Positions 23,125 through 34,100 of a DNA stretch of 64,000 nt are shown piece after piece (the stretch's first letter is position 1; the number at the start of each line of letters is the position of its first letter). The notes beneath the pieces were generated by a model. It searched no databases. It had not been told where the DNA came from and saw nothing but the letters and a program-made list of their open reading frames with translations. The position numbers and the translations under genes are program-made. The stretch is from Plasmopara viticola (lineage: Eukaryota > Oomycota > Peronosporomycetes > Peronosporales > Peronosporaceae), in NCBI GenBank assembly GCA_001695595.3, contig MBPM02000002.1, positions 1,835,608 through 1,899,607 of the forward strand, read 5' to 3'.

Positions 23125-23137
23125 CATTTTCCAATTT
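23125..23137 (+). promoter_or_regulatory. Oomycete Inr+FPR-like core promoter
   Basis: CATTTTCCAATTT matches the oomycete start-site consensus CATTYYNCAWTTT at every defined position. It lies 3 bp upstream of the ATG at 23141, implying a very short 5' UTR. Confidence 0.5.
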
Positions 23138-23140
23138 GAC

Positions 23141-24124
23141 ATGACAGACCCAGCAGCTATCAAATCACCATCAGGCGACAATGCCGCCGTTATCTCAAAG
23201 CAGCTCGCCGCAGTTATCCTAAAAGAGAACGACACGCGTGTTGCCACCACGGTTGAAGATAAGCGTCGTGACTTGTTCTCCATCCCGCCAACGCCAGCAT
23301 CCAGTCTAGAAAAACCTTCATCTCTTCGAGCCTCGATACACCATCGCCCTTTGTTTGGCTCCGTGCGTGAAGCACTCGAGAGCTCTGGACAAGTAAAGGA
23401 AGAGCCAGGTGGGTACGTCATCAAGCGGCATAGCGGGCGTCAGCAGCCACCATTTCGCTTTGGTGAGAACGGAGGGAAATCCAAACACAGCTCAAACAGA
23501 CACAAGCAGCAATTTGTTAGCAAAGACAACAGTGGTTCTACCTATTCTAACGAAGACGGAGCAGATGCTGCCGGCTACACTGTCATAAGGCGACGATCGT
23601 CGTGCGATCAAAAGAGCCTTTTTGGCTTAGCTACTGTCTCTGCAACTCAATCGCCTCGCAGCCGTAACTTACGGACTTCAAACGCATCCCGCGTTAGCAA
23701 GAAGCAGCTCCAGCGTTCGCAAAGAAGAAGCATTCCCGTTCAATCGCAAAGCAGCAGTACCTTGACCTCCGTTTCGCCAGCACATTCGTCCAATGTCCCA
23801 CCGGGGTTCCATCCCCACTCGACGTCGCGGGTCGTGATTCAGCCACCTTCTGGCTTAACACCTGCGGCGTCTGGTTGGGTGGCCAAAGCTGCTGCACCGG
23901 CGGGGCACGCCAACAAGATCGAGGAGCCTCCCGTCGAGGCACTATGGCCCAAAGTAAAGTCAGCTACTACAAGCCAAAGCAAGACCGACAGCGGCTGGGA
24001 CGTCACCACGACGATAGCCAGCGATTTACAGACATGGGTGGCGGCCAGCAACGGTTCGAGCAATTCAGCCTCGTCGATTGTTGCTGATGATGATCTTCTA
24101 ACGAGACTTGGAGTTACGCTTTGA
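23141..24124 (+). CDS. Ser/Gln-rich, probably disordered protein
   Basis: Single exon, 327 aa, no recognised domain. Ser, Arg and Gln dominate. Visible short motifs are a paired LFG (RPLFGSVREAL and KSLFGLATVS), a basic stretch (KKQLQRSQRRS), VPPGFHP, and a C-terminal Trp-containing segment (EALWPKV ... SGWDVTTTIASDLQTWVAAS) that may be a peptide ligand. The coding status is supported by length, a clean ATG right after an oomycete-type core promoter, and an isolated position at the edge of the desert. Function unknown. Confidence 0.6.
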   Translation: MTDPAAIKSPSGDNAAVISKQLAAVILKENDTRVATTVEDKRRDLFSIPPTPASSLEKPSSLRASIHHRPLFGSVREALESSGQVKEEPGGYVIKRHSGRQQPPFRFGENGGKSKHSSNRHKQQFVSKDNSGSTYSNEDGADAAGYTVIRRRSSCDQKSLFGLATVSATQSPRSRNLRTSNASRVSKKQLQRSQRRSIPVQSQSSSTLTSVSPAHSSNVPPGFHPHSTSRVVIQPPSGLTPAASGWVAKAAAPAGHANKIEEPPVEALWPKVKSATTSQSKTDSGWDVTTTIASDLQTWVAASNGSSNSASSIVADDDLLTRLGVTL

Positions 24125-24333
24125 TCTCGCTACCTCGTTGAAACATTACTGCTTGTTCAACGTACAGCTTAGCGTCAGTTTGTTCTTTGACTTGGTATTG
24201 CTGAGCGCAGACTAGATGCGATACATAAGTAAAGTAATAAACATCGTAGCTCGATATAAATAAACGGGTTAATTGTACTCAACCCTATAATATGGCTTTC
24301 GGAAGAGATCACTTTCGACAGGCTATGCTATTT

Positions 24334-24639
24334 TCATAAATAAAAGCCAGCGGCAGTGGCGTAATTAACTGTATCGTTAGCGAGGATACGAATGGAGCGT
24401 TCCATTAAATTAAGGTGAACCTCCATTGCTCCAGCCACGCTGCTTACTCGTTGGCACTGCACCAACGAGATTGCCAGCGAGCAACGATTCAAAAGACCTA
24501 CATGAAAGACATCCTCACCATTTAGTGACCAGCTCACATTGTCAATGCAACTAACTAGTACAAAAGGTACTGTATCAGCATACTGGTACCAAAGGGAAAA
24601 GGCGCACTTGAAACGTGCAAGTCTCGCCGGTCTATGCAT
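24334..24639 (-). CDS. Small ORF, hypothetical (uncertain)
   Basis: 101 aa from the ATG at 24639; the open frame reaches 24663 but only from a TTG. The C-terminal half (SLVQCQRVSSVAGAMEVHLN, LMERSIRILANDTV) looks helical and amphipathic, as in small complex subunits, and is cleaner than random ORF text. I do not recognise a family. The start codon lies in the left arm of the 24636-24680 palindrome, so a promoter and 5' UTR would have to lie across both palindromes. It could instead be a pseudogene or an exon of a longer gene. Confidence 0.35.
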   Translation of the reverse strand: MHRPARLARFKCAFSLWYQYADTVPFVLVSCIDNVSWSLNGEDVFHVGLLNRCSLAISLVQCQRVSSVAGAMEVHLNLMERSIRILANDTVNYATAAGFYL

Positions 24640-24712
24640 GTGATCCTCTCTCTTGAGGCTCAAGAGAGAGGATCACATGCCTTTGCACCCTCAAGACTTG
24701 AGGGTGCAAAGG
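24636..24712. repeat. Two abutting perfect palindromes (45 and 33 bp)
   Basis: The first runs 24636-24657 / 24659-24680: 22-bp arms, perfect, with one central base (24658), beginning GCATGTGATCC. The second runs 24680-24695 / 24697-24712: 16-bp arms, perfect, with one central base (24696), beginning CCTTTGCACCC. They share base 24680. The sequences are unrelated to each other. Confidence 0.9.
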
Positions 24713-24801
24713 TCTTATCGTATTTTCTCAGATACAGAATGCAGTTATAGCCTAACCACAATCATGAGCAGAATTGCATGGACTATTGATTGAATCGTTA
24801 C

Positions 24802-26157
24802 ATGTTGTCTCGTTTATTACCCTTCCCAGATGATAGCGACACTGGATTCTGGCTTTGGATTTTTGCAGCGCTGTCTAGCAGGTGGGGTTATTTGTACTCA
24901 GCCAAATTTGGCCAATCTGGTCTTGTAGCAGAAGAACTCGACATGGGATGGTATGACGGCGGTGACATGCTGCTTGAGGAGGAGCGTCATGTGCGCTTTG
25001 GCGAAAACGCAATCGTCACAAGCATCGCGTTTGCATTGTTCTGGGCCAATTTTGGGTTGTCGTGGTTAATCTCGACTCGCCGCTTGCCGGAATTTTCGGC
25101 CTTCACCTCAGCACAAAAGGCCGACTGGTGTTCACGGTGAGTTCGGGCTGGAATTGTAGAGACAGTGCACGAGTTACAAGTACGTTATGCTCTTATGACA
25201 GAGTGAATTCAACCATCCACGCAGTTGTCGTCGTGATTGGCGTCGCGTACGCCCTAGCAGACATCAGCTGGTCGAATGATTTTATGCCAATGTCGTCAAT
25301 TCGAGCAGCAAGCTTTGTCTTCTCCATCGGTACGATTAGGAAAGAGCTCGGCTGGTTACTTTAATTGAAGAAAGTTGCTTACGTTTTGCGGCTGCCACTT
25401 TGTAGCGATAGGCTACTTTTTGTGCGACTTGATTATCATCGTTGTCTGGCCGGTGTCGATGCAGCTCGTATTTATCACCCATCATCTAGTCGCTGTGTAC
25501 GTACCGCATCCGTCTTATCAAAGGTGTTGTAAGCTTATCGATGGTTGTCTGCTATATAGGGTCCCATATTTCATCAACAATTTTTTCTCGTGCTGTGCCG
25601 CGTGTCAGTTTGGTCTACTCCTATTCTTACTAGTTGAGCTGGCGACGCTACCACTTAACGTACGCGGCTTCTTGGACGCCCGAGACCGCCAGAACTCAAA
25701 GCATTACTTGCGTTCCATTTACACGACATATATTTTCTGGGGCATTTCGCGCACAGCGCTACCGATTTTCTTGATCTACGTCTTTTGGGCGTACGTGTAC
25801 CCGTCAGATCGCAACCACGACACGTGCTTCTTTCCCAACATTATAAGCGCGCACCTCATTGCGCTCTTCTGTATCGGCGTTTTCGCGTTTGTACACACTC
25901 CAGAAATGATCCAATTAAAGTGCAAGGATCGACGAGGACACGGACCCGCTGATGAATTGAAATTGAATACGGATGATGTTGACGTCGCCGAGTCTGAGAT
26001 TGACGACGTGCCCAGTGCGAAAGCTAGTAGGCCTAGTAGCATTCGCAGCCTTACCTTGTCACTATCTAGATCCAAGGAGACCATTACGGATGACTCTTAC
26101 GACAACATTGAGCTCGGGTTTATGCCCCGGAGTACGCGGGCGCGATCATCTTCCTAG
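24802..26157 (+). CDS. TLC-domain membrane protein (TLCD4/TMEM56-like)
   Basis: Four exons: 24802..25136, 25202..25329, 25406..25496, 25560..26157, giving 383 aa. Introns are 65, 76 and 63 nt (donors GTGAGT, GTACGA, GTACGT). Splicing builds the TLC core: STIHAVVVVIGVAYALAD, FVFSIAIGYFLCDLIIIVVW, then the HHLVAVVPYFINNF region with the His pair, and PLNVRGFLDA. About six to seven hydrophobic helices are visible. The C-terminal ~80 residues are a polar, acidic and Ser-rich cytosolic tail. TLC proteins (TRAM/LAG1/CLN8) handle lipids or ceramide synthesis; this subgroup lacks a defined reaction, so none is claimed. The ATG at 24802 is the first in frame; U2A' follows 115 bp downstream on the same strand. 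Confidence 0.75.
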
Positions 26158-26272
26158 ACGAACTTTTCATATCGTCTCTTTTAGAGTGCATTACATAATA
26201 ATTAATATATATTATCGCATTAAAAGTAGCCCTCAGTACCAACCAGGGAACAGAACTAACTAGATATACGCG

Positions 26273-27348
26273 ATGCGGCTGACGGCAGACGTAATTATGC
26301 GCGCCCAAGTGTCCATTAATCCGCTCCGCGAGCGCGAGCTAAACCTTCGAGGTATTCTTTTTAACGCTTGCTCGCTTTTATGCATCGGTTATCACTGACG
26401 CGCTTGCAGGTTATAAGGCGCCTGCAATTGAGAATATGGGCGTCACGCAGGACGGCTTCGACTGTATCGATCTCTCTGATAACGAGATCAAGAAGCTTGA
26501 CAATTTTCCAAGATTACGTCGCTTACGTATGTTGCTGCTACACAACAACCATGTGGCTAAGATTCAAGAAAACTTGGCGGAAGCCATCGCCAACCTCGAG
26601 TTCCTCATGCTCACGGGAAATCGCATTGCACAATTTTCAGAGGTCGACCACCTCACCTGCTTCTCCAAGCTGGACACGCTTTCGCTGAGTGGAAACCCTG
26701 TGACGAAACGGAAATACTACCGTGAATATGTCATCTACAAGCTGCCACAGCTACACGTTCTCGACTTCCAGCGCATACGTCCTCGCGTACGTACAGAGGT
26801 CAATGGAGTGGTGAAGTATGCTAACTCTTGACTCTGGTTTGATGTGAACGGAATAGGATCGTGAGGCTGCCGACGCCTTTTTCAACTCGATTGTTGGGCA
26901 ACGGGCCATTCAAGAAGCTCATGGTGATCTCGTGGCCGATTCTACGCAGGCAACGAAACAAGTTACAGTTGCTCATCAACCGAAAGTCCCAGCAGCAAGC
27001 ACGGTAGTTCAACCGCCTCCTCCGCCGTCATTGCGTGCTCCTCTTTCGCCAAAGAAGAAGATTCCATTGAAACCGGAAATCCCGACTCAAGCAAAATCGC
27101 CAAAAAAGACTGCAAAGCTAGAGTCAATGGAAGAAACACTGAAAGAACAACAAGAATCGCCGCCAGCTGATGTAGAAATGGAAGATGCTAGTGAGGAGCA
27201 ACCTGCAGTATCATATACACCGCCGAAACCGATCGAACAGATGACGGTAGCTATCTTGCGCGAAGAGCTGAAAAAGCTGGGTCTGTCCATTAAGGGTCTA
27301 AAGGCAGATTTGGTCAAGCGTTTAAAGGAAGCTGCGGGTCAAGCATGA
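26273..27348 (+). CDS. SNRPA1: U2 snRNP protein A' with C-terminal SAP-like motif
   Basis: Leucine-rich-repeat protein that, with U2B'', binds stem-loop IV of U2 snRNA. Exons: 26273..26351, 26410..26786, 26857..27348; 315 aa. Introns are 58 and 70 nt, the second with a clear GCTAAC branch site. The N-terminus is family-typical (RELNLRGYKAPAIENMGVTQ), followed by LRRs (CIDLSDNEIKKLDNF, MLLLHNNHVAKI, FLMLTGNRIAQF, LDTLSLSGNPVTK) and the LRR cap (KRKYYREYVIYKLPQLHVLD). After a Pro/Lys/Glu-rich linker the last ~35 residues (MTVAILREELKKLGLSIKGL, then KADLVKRLKEA) match a SAP helix-turn-helix. Human U2A' (255 aa) ends without such a motif to my knowledge. Confidence 0.9.
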
Positions 27349-27611
27349 GTCCTCAATGTTAGAGAGCTTAATTATATCTCAGTACCAGCAGACAGTGAAT
27401 ATAAACAACTTTCACCGATACAAGCGCCGATGCGAATAAGTAAGCGCACGCCACTAATCATGTATTTAAGTTACTGGCTTTGCAATATGCGTCAAGAGTC
27501 CAACTTTGAATTAAAAATTGCTTTGACTGCCATTCTACGTACAGGCACTATCATTGATCTTTGAAAAGCGTTGTTACATCACGTGGCTCGAGCTTGTGAC
27601 CTATAAGTGAT

Positions 27612-28894
27612 TTAGTACGGTGCAATGCTACGACTAAGACTATCCGCACGGTCACGGCGCGTCTGAGGGAGCTTCGCAAATTTTCCGTCGTCATATTTGT
27701 ACATGAGTGGAACGCCTGGAAAGCACGATGCAAATGTATACAATAAATAGGTTGCATTTCACGCGGTCACACCACATACGAGACAGCCTACCCGTCGGAG
27801 CAAGCAACAAGCATTTATCGGGAGCTGTCTTTTCCAGCTTCATCTGCTCGTAAAAATCGTCCGCATTCATGCCATCCAAGTACTTGATGAGCGTCCGGAT
27901 GACAAATCCATGTGACGATACCAATACGTTGCGTCCCGCGGCAAGATGTGGCAAAATAAACGAATTGAAAAAAGGAACAGACCGATTGAAAATGTCTTCA
28001 CAGCTTTCACCATTTTCACCTGGAAAGCGCGTATAAAAATCATTTCGAATCTTCTTTACATGCTCTTTGTCAAACATAACAGTGTGCTTGGTACTTGGCA
28101 CACCCTAATTTCATTCGACTTCAGTAATTTTCTATTCAATCCAATCAACTTTTCGACAAATCGAACCTGCAAGTCGCCAAAATTGCGCTCATTCAGTGCC
28201 GGTGACACATACACCGGAAGAATCTGTACCACCATTGATCTTCAATCAGTTTCTCCTCGTCCTCAATTATTGTCGTTTACACTGCAACTTACAAAGTCGT
28301 ACGGGTTCTTGTCATTAACTCCTTCAAACAATGGCTTGTCCAGGGGCGAACGATGCTCCACAACTGGAGTCTTTTTACTAGAGTGCACACTAAGTGCTAG
28401 CGACATAGTCGTACGGGCACGATCCATCTGTGAGCAGAATACTATATCGATAGGCACATTCTCCAACCTCTTCCCTGCCTCAATAGCCTCCTCCATGCCC
28501 ACTTCACTGTAATATAACGCTTTAGGTCAGTACATCGACGACAACAAATCCCATTCAAACATGAGCCACAAAACCTCAAGGGAATGTCAATGGATCCCGC
28601 ATAGCGCCACAATTCCGTGGGGCGATCAGGCTTGCGGTTCCACACGCTCTGGCCGTGGCGCAGCAAAATGAGCGTGCCAAAGCTAGTGCGTGGCTTATCA
28701 TCGTGCATACCTGAGGTCCCTCCTGACGTCAGCGTAGACCAGCCGGGGTCGCATTCACCATTGCGAATGTCCCAGTGCTCCACGTGCGTATGGGGCAGCT
28801 GGTAGCGTCGCTCTGAGGAGCGCACCGATGTACAGCATTCGCCATCGTCACAGCCGCACACTTTCTGTTCGAGTTGACGTATTTTCTCTATCAT
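27612..28894 (-). CDS. Phosphoglycerate mutase-family protein (histidine phosphatase superfamily)
   Basis: Five exons: 28894..28575, 28506..28293, 28223..28167, 28104..27792, 27715..27612, giving 335 aa. The motifs of cofactor-dependent PGAMs are present: LILLRHGQSVWN with the phospho-accepting His (about residue 80), PLSEVGMEEAIEAG across intron 1, FCSQMDRARTTMSLAL, ALNERNFGDLQG across intron 3, GESCEDIFNRSVPFF, VSSHGFVIRTLIKYLDG with the second His, and the end TGVPLMYKYDDGKF. Splicing restores the PLSE and DLQG motifs, which strongly supports it. The first intron has an unusual GTTTTG donor. The ~75-residue Cys-containing N-terminal extension (VCGCDDGECCTS) is atypical, so a glycolytic role is likely but not proven. 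An upstream exon cannot be excluded. Confidence 0.8.
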
Positions 28895-29248
28895 GACTCG
28901 AGCTGCGGTAGACACCTCCAACTTGATTCATATATTCAGCAAGACCGATTAGTTTGCACGAGCTTTTCCCATTACCTGCTACTGACCAGTACCAAGTATC
29001 AGGCTTCTAAAATAGAGTGGCCCACCAGGAGAACGCTAAAGGTGACGATGATATCTCAGACGCTTTGAACAGGGTGGACTTTATTAACAGATTGTACCTT
29101 GACCTATTCCTTAAGTTAAATGGCGATAATTCACTTAACAACATTTTCTTTCGTTCTGAATAGCAAACAGTGACACCGAATCAAAAAAATTATCTATTAC
29201 CTCCTGAAAAGCTTTTAGCCTGGAGCTCCAAGTGTCCCGCTCGTCCCC
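28895..29248. other. Intergenic, nothing recognised
   Basis: 354 bp upstream of the PGAM-family gene and downstream of NOP2. AT-rich, with no motif or RNA gene seen. Confidence 0.4.
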
Positions 29249-31081
29249 TTATTTATGGCGAGCGCGATTTGACTTTTTGCCCTTACCAGCGTACTTGTTA
29301 CCCTTCTTAGGTTCACCCTTGGGCCCTCGCTTGGACACCTGCTTGTTCTGACTTACGGGACGGGTAGCTTCCTCGTTCCCTTCCTCACCATCGCTCGAGA
29401 CCTCCTGCGTAACTTCAGCTTCGACATCTGCAGCTGCCTGCTTGCGCTCCTTTAAAGCCTTGAAACGCTCCTTCTTTGTCAAAGTGACGTCTTCAGCCTC
29501 ATCTTCGAGCTCGTCGGCTGTCTTTTTGGCTTTCTTTTCCTCCGATGGCATCGTGTTGGCGTATTTCTTAAGCTTAGCAACGTAAAAACCGTCCATGTTG
29601 TGCACGTGAGGATAAAACCGACGTGTGAGCTGCATTGACGGAGAAAATCGTTGCTGCTGGTATCGAGTGAACCCTGGCTTACCATGATCTAGACCTGTGT
29701 CAACGAGCTTCACGCAGCGCTTTCGCAGGGCATAGTCAACAACAGACTCGTTCTCGTCCACCATGACGGAACACGTAGAGTAGAGAATGTAACCACCAGT
29801 CTTGGACTTTGCGTCAACGGCATCAATAGCAGCGAGCAGTAGCTCCTTCTGCAAATGAGCCAGACGCTGAACGTCCTTTTCGCCCTTTTGCGTCTTGATG
29901 GACGGATCACGGGCAATAACACCCAAACCGGTACACGGGGCATCGAGCAAGACGCGATCAAAACCCTTGAAAAGACTTGGCACCTTGCGGCCATCATAGC
30001 ACGACACGGACGTATTCTTCACGCCAAGACGATGCAAATTAGCAACCGTTGCCTTAAGCCGCTGCTTTTTCAAGTCGTTTGCGATAATTGTTCCAGTGTT
30101 CTTCATCAGCTGGGCAATGTACGTAGTCTTTCCACCAGGAGCACAAGCCATGTCCAGTACCCGCTCGTGCATCTGTGGGGCAAGTGCCATCACAGCACAG
30201 ATAGACGATGCCGACTGCAACATGTAATGCCCAGCAAGGTACTCCGGCGTAGCCCCAATGGGCACTGGCGAGTCATAGATCTTCAAACCCACTTTAGACC
30301 ACTTGGCCAGAGGGTCCAAGTTCACACCACGCTGAATCAGTGCCTGAGCCAGGTCACGACGACGCGCTTTTAGCGTGTTGGTACGGATTACAAGCGGACG
30401 CGGATGCTCGTTGGCCTCCACAAACTCGACGCATTCGGCGGGTGAAAACATTTTCAAAAACATGTCGACCAGCTCGCGGTTGTAGCCAAAGTATCCAGCC
30501 AGGTCTTTAGCCAACGACTCTATGTAGTCGACGCGAGAACGACCGGGCTCACGACGCGCACTGAAATGTGACAGTACTTCTACAACATCTTTAATGCGCT
30601 GGTAGACCTCGGCCGGGTCCGACATATCGTTATCGTCCTGACCTTCGCCAGCCAACTCCTCTTCGGTCGGAAGATGGTATGGCTCGTTTTTCGCAATGTT
30701 AAGGCGCATTTCTTCTTCAGCCTCCTCAGCCTGCAACTCCTCCTCTTCGTCTAACAAGCGCGCCTTGCGTTCGATCTCGAGTTCCTCTTCATCTCCTTCA
30801 TTTTCGTCTTCGTCCTCATCTCCACTACAATGATTCGTTTTTAACTTTAACCAATCCTTGTTGGCGTCGGAAAAGCCTTCGTCCGTCTCGGGTTTCTCCT
30901 TGTCACTATCCCCGCTATTGTGTTCTACTTCTTCGTCCGAGTCGAAAAGCTGCGCTTTGTTGCTACTATTTATCGTGTTATACCCCTCCTGTTTCGCCGC
31001 TTCTTTTGCGTACTTGGAAATCTTGACATTAGGCTCAGAAACAGACGACGGACTCAGTTTGCGCTTGTGCGGTCTTGCCAT
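29249..31081 (-). CDS. NOP2: rRNA (cytosine-C5) methyltransferase NOP2/NOL1
   Basis: SAM-dependent nucleolar enzyme that makes m5C in large-subunit rRNA and is needed for 60S assembly. Single exon, 610 aa from the ATG at 31081. The basic/acidic N-terminus has long Asp/Glu runs (DEDENEGDEEELEIERKARL). The catalytic core holds LRLN-type text RTNTLKARRRDLAQAL, the SAM motif LDMACAPGGKTTYIAQLM, DAPCTGLGVIARDPSIK (Cys of motif IV, near residue 378) and YSTCSVMVDENESVVDYAL (nucleophile Cys of motif VI, near 437). The Lys/Arg-rich tail ends KGKKSNRARHK. The open frame extends to 31198, but an Inr-like TCATTTTTA at 31151-31159 lies inside that extension, so MARPHKRKL is taken as the start. Confidence 0.9.
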   Translation of the reverse strand: MARPHKRKLSPSSVSEPNVKISKYAKEAAKQEGYNTINSSNKAQLFDSDEEVEHNSGDSDKEKPETDEGFSDANKDWLKLKTNHCSGDEDEDENEGDEEELEIERKARLLDEEEELQAEEAEEEMRLNIAKNEPYHLPTEEELAGEGQDDNDMSDPAEVYQRIKDVVEVLSHFSARREPGRSRVDYIESLAKDLAGYFGYNRELVDMFLKMFSPAECVEFVEANEHPRPLVIRTNTLKARRRDLAQALIQRGVNLDPLAKWSKVGLKIYDSPVPIGATPEYLAGHYMLQSASSICAVMALAPQMHERVLDMACAPGGKTTYIAQLMKNTGTIIANDLKKQRLKATVANLHRLGVKNTSVSCYDGRKVPSLFKGFDRVLLDAPCTGLGVIARDPSIKTQKGEKDVQRLAHLQKELLLAAIDAVDAKSKTGGYILYSTCSVMVDENESVVDYALRKRCVKLVDTGLDHGKPGFTRYQQQRFSPSMQLTRRFYPHVHNMDGFYVAKLKKYANTMPSEEKKAKKTADELEDEAEDVTLTKKERFKALKERKQAAADVEAEVTQEVSSDGEEGNEEATRPVSQNKQVSKRGPKGEPKKGNKYAGKGKKSNRARHK

Positions 31082-31150
31082 AACTCCTACCGTCGGTGCC
31101 CAGCTTGAGCTGTGTCGCTTTAGTTTTGACTGGTGCGCAATGATCAGTCT

Positions 31151-31159
31151 TAAAAATGA
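31151..31159 (-). promoter_or_regulatory. Inr-like start-site motif of NOP2
   Basis: The minus strand reads TCATTTTTA, 70 bp upstream of the preferred ATG at 31081. It fits the oomycete initiator consensus and argues against the longer ORF start. Confidence 0.4.
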
Positions 31160-34100
31160 GGTATGCCACTTCATACTTGAAAAGTGACTGTTTTTCAATT
31201 ATCCGTCATAAGTAAAATACTATTTATTTATGCAACGCAGATACATGCATATGGAGTTTGTCTTGACACAAATCAAGTATACTACTTATCTCGCAGCTAT
31301 TATTGGAATATCAATTGATCAAATTGACGTTACTTTAACTGCACAGAGAAACTGTCACAACTTAGTAACTCTTTTGTAACTCGAAATAAGATTTATAGCA
31401 AAGACAGAAACCCAATATTATATTTAATTACGTCCGAAATACGTGCTTTTCGGAAAAAAGCACCGGTGTAAATGCCAAGTTTATCTTGTTGAGGTCGACT
31501 GGATGTCGTGTGTAGATTGTTGCAGGACCATGTGAGGTAGATGTTTTGTGTTGGCTTTAAGTCGACCGTCCGACAGTGATTGGTCATTTCTAAGCAATAA
31601 CTATATTGTTCTAAGCGAAAAAAAAGTTTGACAATCATACGTGGCTGCCATATGGTGAAAATCTTCAATCACAACAAGCCCAAAGAGCATTAAATTGCGG
31701 TGTCACGCAGCAGCTTGCACAAAAAGAGCGTGCAGGACGATACACGAGTTTTCGGTGTGCGATCACAATCCCCGAACTCAGAGGGATATTAGTGTGCACT
31801 GAGTTGCACTCAAAAGTGAAGTAGATTGGACTAGAATTGATAGATTTTGCTTTAAGCAAATCAGGCTTTCGATTTTACTTTTATACACAAGTCAATCCTT
31901 TTTGGACCAGAAAGGGGGTGGAACGGTCGTTGGCTTATAGATCGTATATCTTCCTGCACGTCTGTGTAGTGTAAGGCGCTGTGTGACACCGCTACAAGAC
32001 TTTTGTGGCATTGTTTAAAATTTACCTTCAAGCCCTCGTAAGATCTCTAACTACTGGCCCATGTGCCATTTTTCTGCGCTACAGCTTCAAAAAATAAATA
32101 GGTTGCCTAGATCGGAGAAAAACTCTAGGTACTCTTCTTTTTTTTCGCACCCTGTCGTGAGACGTATCGACTTTGGGGTACGGTTGCAATATCTATATAT
32201 ACCACACACTTGAGCCTCAAAAATCGTCAGCGCTATCACGATACGGCTATTGGACCTTGTACTTGATATCGCAGTACACAATGGTGGCAAGCTTTGAGGG
32301 TTTTGCTTTCAAACTATTGAGGTAACAATGTACATAAAGGACATGCTACAATTTTTCATGTAAAACCCGCGTACATTAGATAATTGATTTTTTTTCGGTC
32401 TTTCTGTTGATACACTAATTGTTTGCTTTGATTGAATAGCACAAAGCCTTGCCTCTAGGATATGTACGTTGTTAACATGCAAATAATATGCTCAAAAAGG
32501 CCGTACACTTCGCAACGTAAGTTTGGATTTACCAATATGTTGGTCACATTTTGGCTGGCTTATCGTGTTGTGATCTATATGATGGTATAAAGTACGGACA
32601 AAAAATTATAAATTTCGTTCTTGAAAATATGTAGCCATGCTATTACCAAGTTTGATATATATGGATAATAAAGAGAGAAGACAATGCAATTTTCGGAATC
32701 ACTAGACCGCAATACACAGGAGAGACCTCGGGGCGCGTTAAAGCTGAACGAGAGAAACGAAGTAGATTGGCGTTAAATTAAGTAGCTTTTTGAAACTCAC
32801 ATCTTCATGACAGCAGCAGTGAGCCAAGCTACAGAGTCTTGTGACAACTTGTCACAAGGATAAACGAATCCCGTTATGCGAAGATCTCGATTTATAAGCG
32901 ACAGTAAACTCTATGTTGTAGAAAGATATAGACAAAAAACAGATTTGTTGCTTTGACACTGTCGCTCATTGACGGCAAAAACATTGCATGAGCCATCTCA
33001 CTCTCTCGACGAGACATGAAACGGAGAAGTCTTTGTGTGTAACAGTTTATGGTTGCATAGATCACGAATGGCTTACTGCCTATCTGAATAAGACGAGAGA
33101 ATACCGTATTGCCAGAAAGACGTGGTCATAAACAGGACAACTCCTATCATCAATCTCAACTAATCGACATCTAGTCGCAATAATCCGATTTCACTCCTCT
33201 GCGTCATATTTCAATTGCAACAGCAAAGCCAGGAGCGAAGCTTTGTATACGCTAATGTTCCCGTCCCAGGTCTTTTGTGGCGGTTATGGGCTGGGCTAAC
33301 TCAATTTATCTCTGTATTCCTTTAGAGAAATCAGACAACGGTCCAGACAGTTTTGTGTTAGTTGCACTTACCTCGCGAGCTTGGCAAAGCAAATTGCTTC
33401 CATAAGTCGTTCACGATCATTTCATTTTGCAATGTTGCTGGATCTACCCTAAGCTTATGCTATTTTTTTACGTCACCCGCATATGCATAAATTAATTCAG
33501 GCGTATGCACACAATCACAGATCTTTCCAATGCCGTTTTTCTCGTGATCTTCACGACAATGAAGAAAAATGTTACCGAAGTATGTCTTTGCATACATTCT
33601 AGGAGGCTAGACACATTAAGATAACCGGCTAATAGACACCGTAGATGCCTTTTACGGCCTTTGGTACTGGAATACAGCTCGGCGTACTAAAAGTGGTCAT
33701 TAATATGTTCCATTTCTGCACGAGGAGTTGATAGTAATTGTCAACTAAGTCGAGTGCGCTGTAAATTCTACTTCTCGACATGATTTCCTTGCAGCTTATT
33801 TTCCAAGAAATCGGTGTGCGTGTCAGGATGTCTGTTTATAGTAAGCGCACAATCGCCATTCAACTTTTTAACCCAGAATTTCGGTGTAGAACTTGAGATG
33901 TCGAAGTAGAATGGGAGGGCTTCCTCTTTAAATTATTCTCGCCTCGTGCTTTGTACGAACGAGAATGTCAGTGACATCCCTCTTTATAAGATTATAGCCA
34001 CTACTGTGTCAGTATACAATTCGTAAAACCAAGTAAATTTTATGGCAAACACTTATAAAAAGTGCTAACGTTATTGGGAGCTTGTGAGACCATAACCTGA

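Noticed and set aside
24334..24663. Start of the small ORF at 24663
   Set aside because: That codon is TTG. The first ATG is at 24639, and even that start is uncertain because it lies in a palindrome arm.
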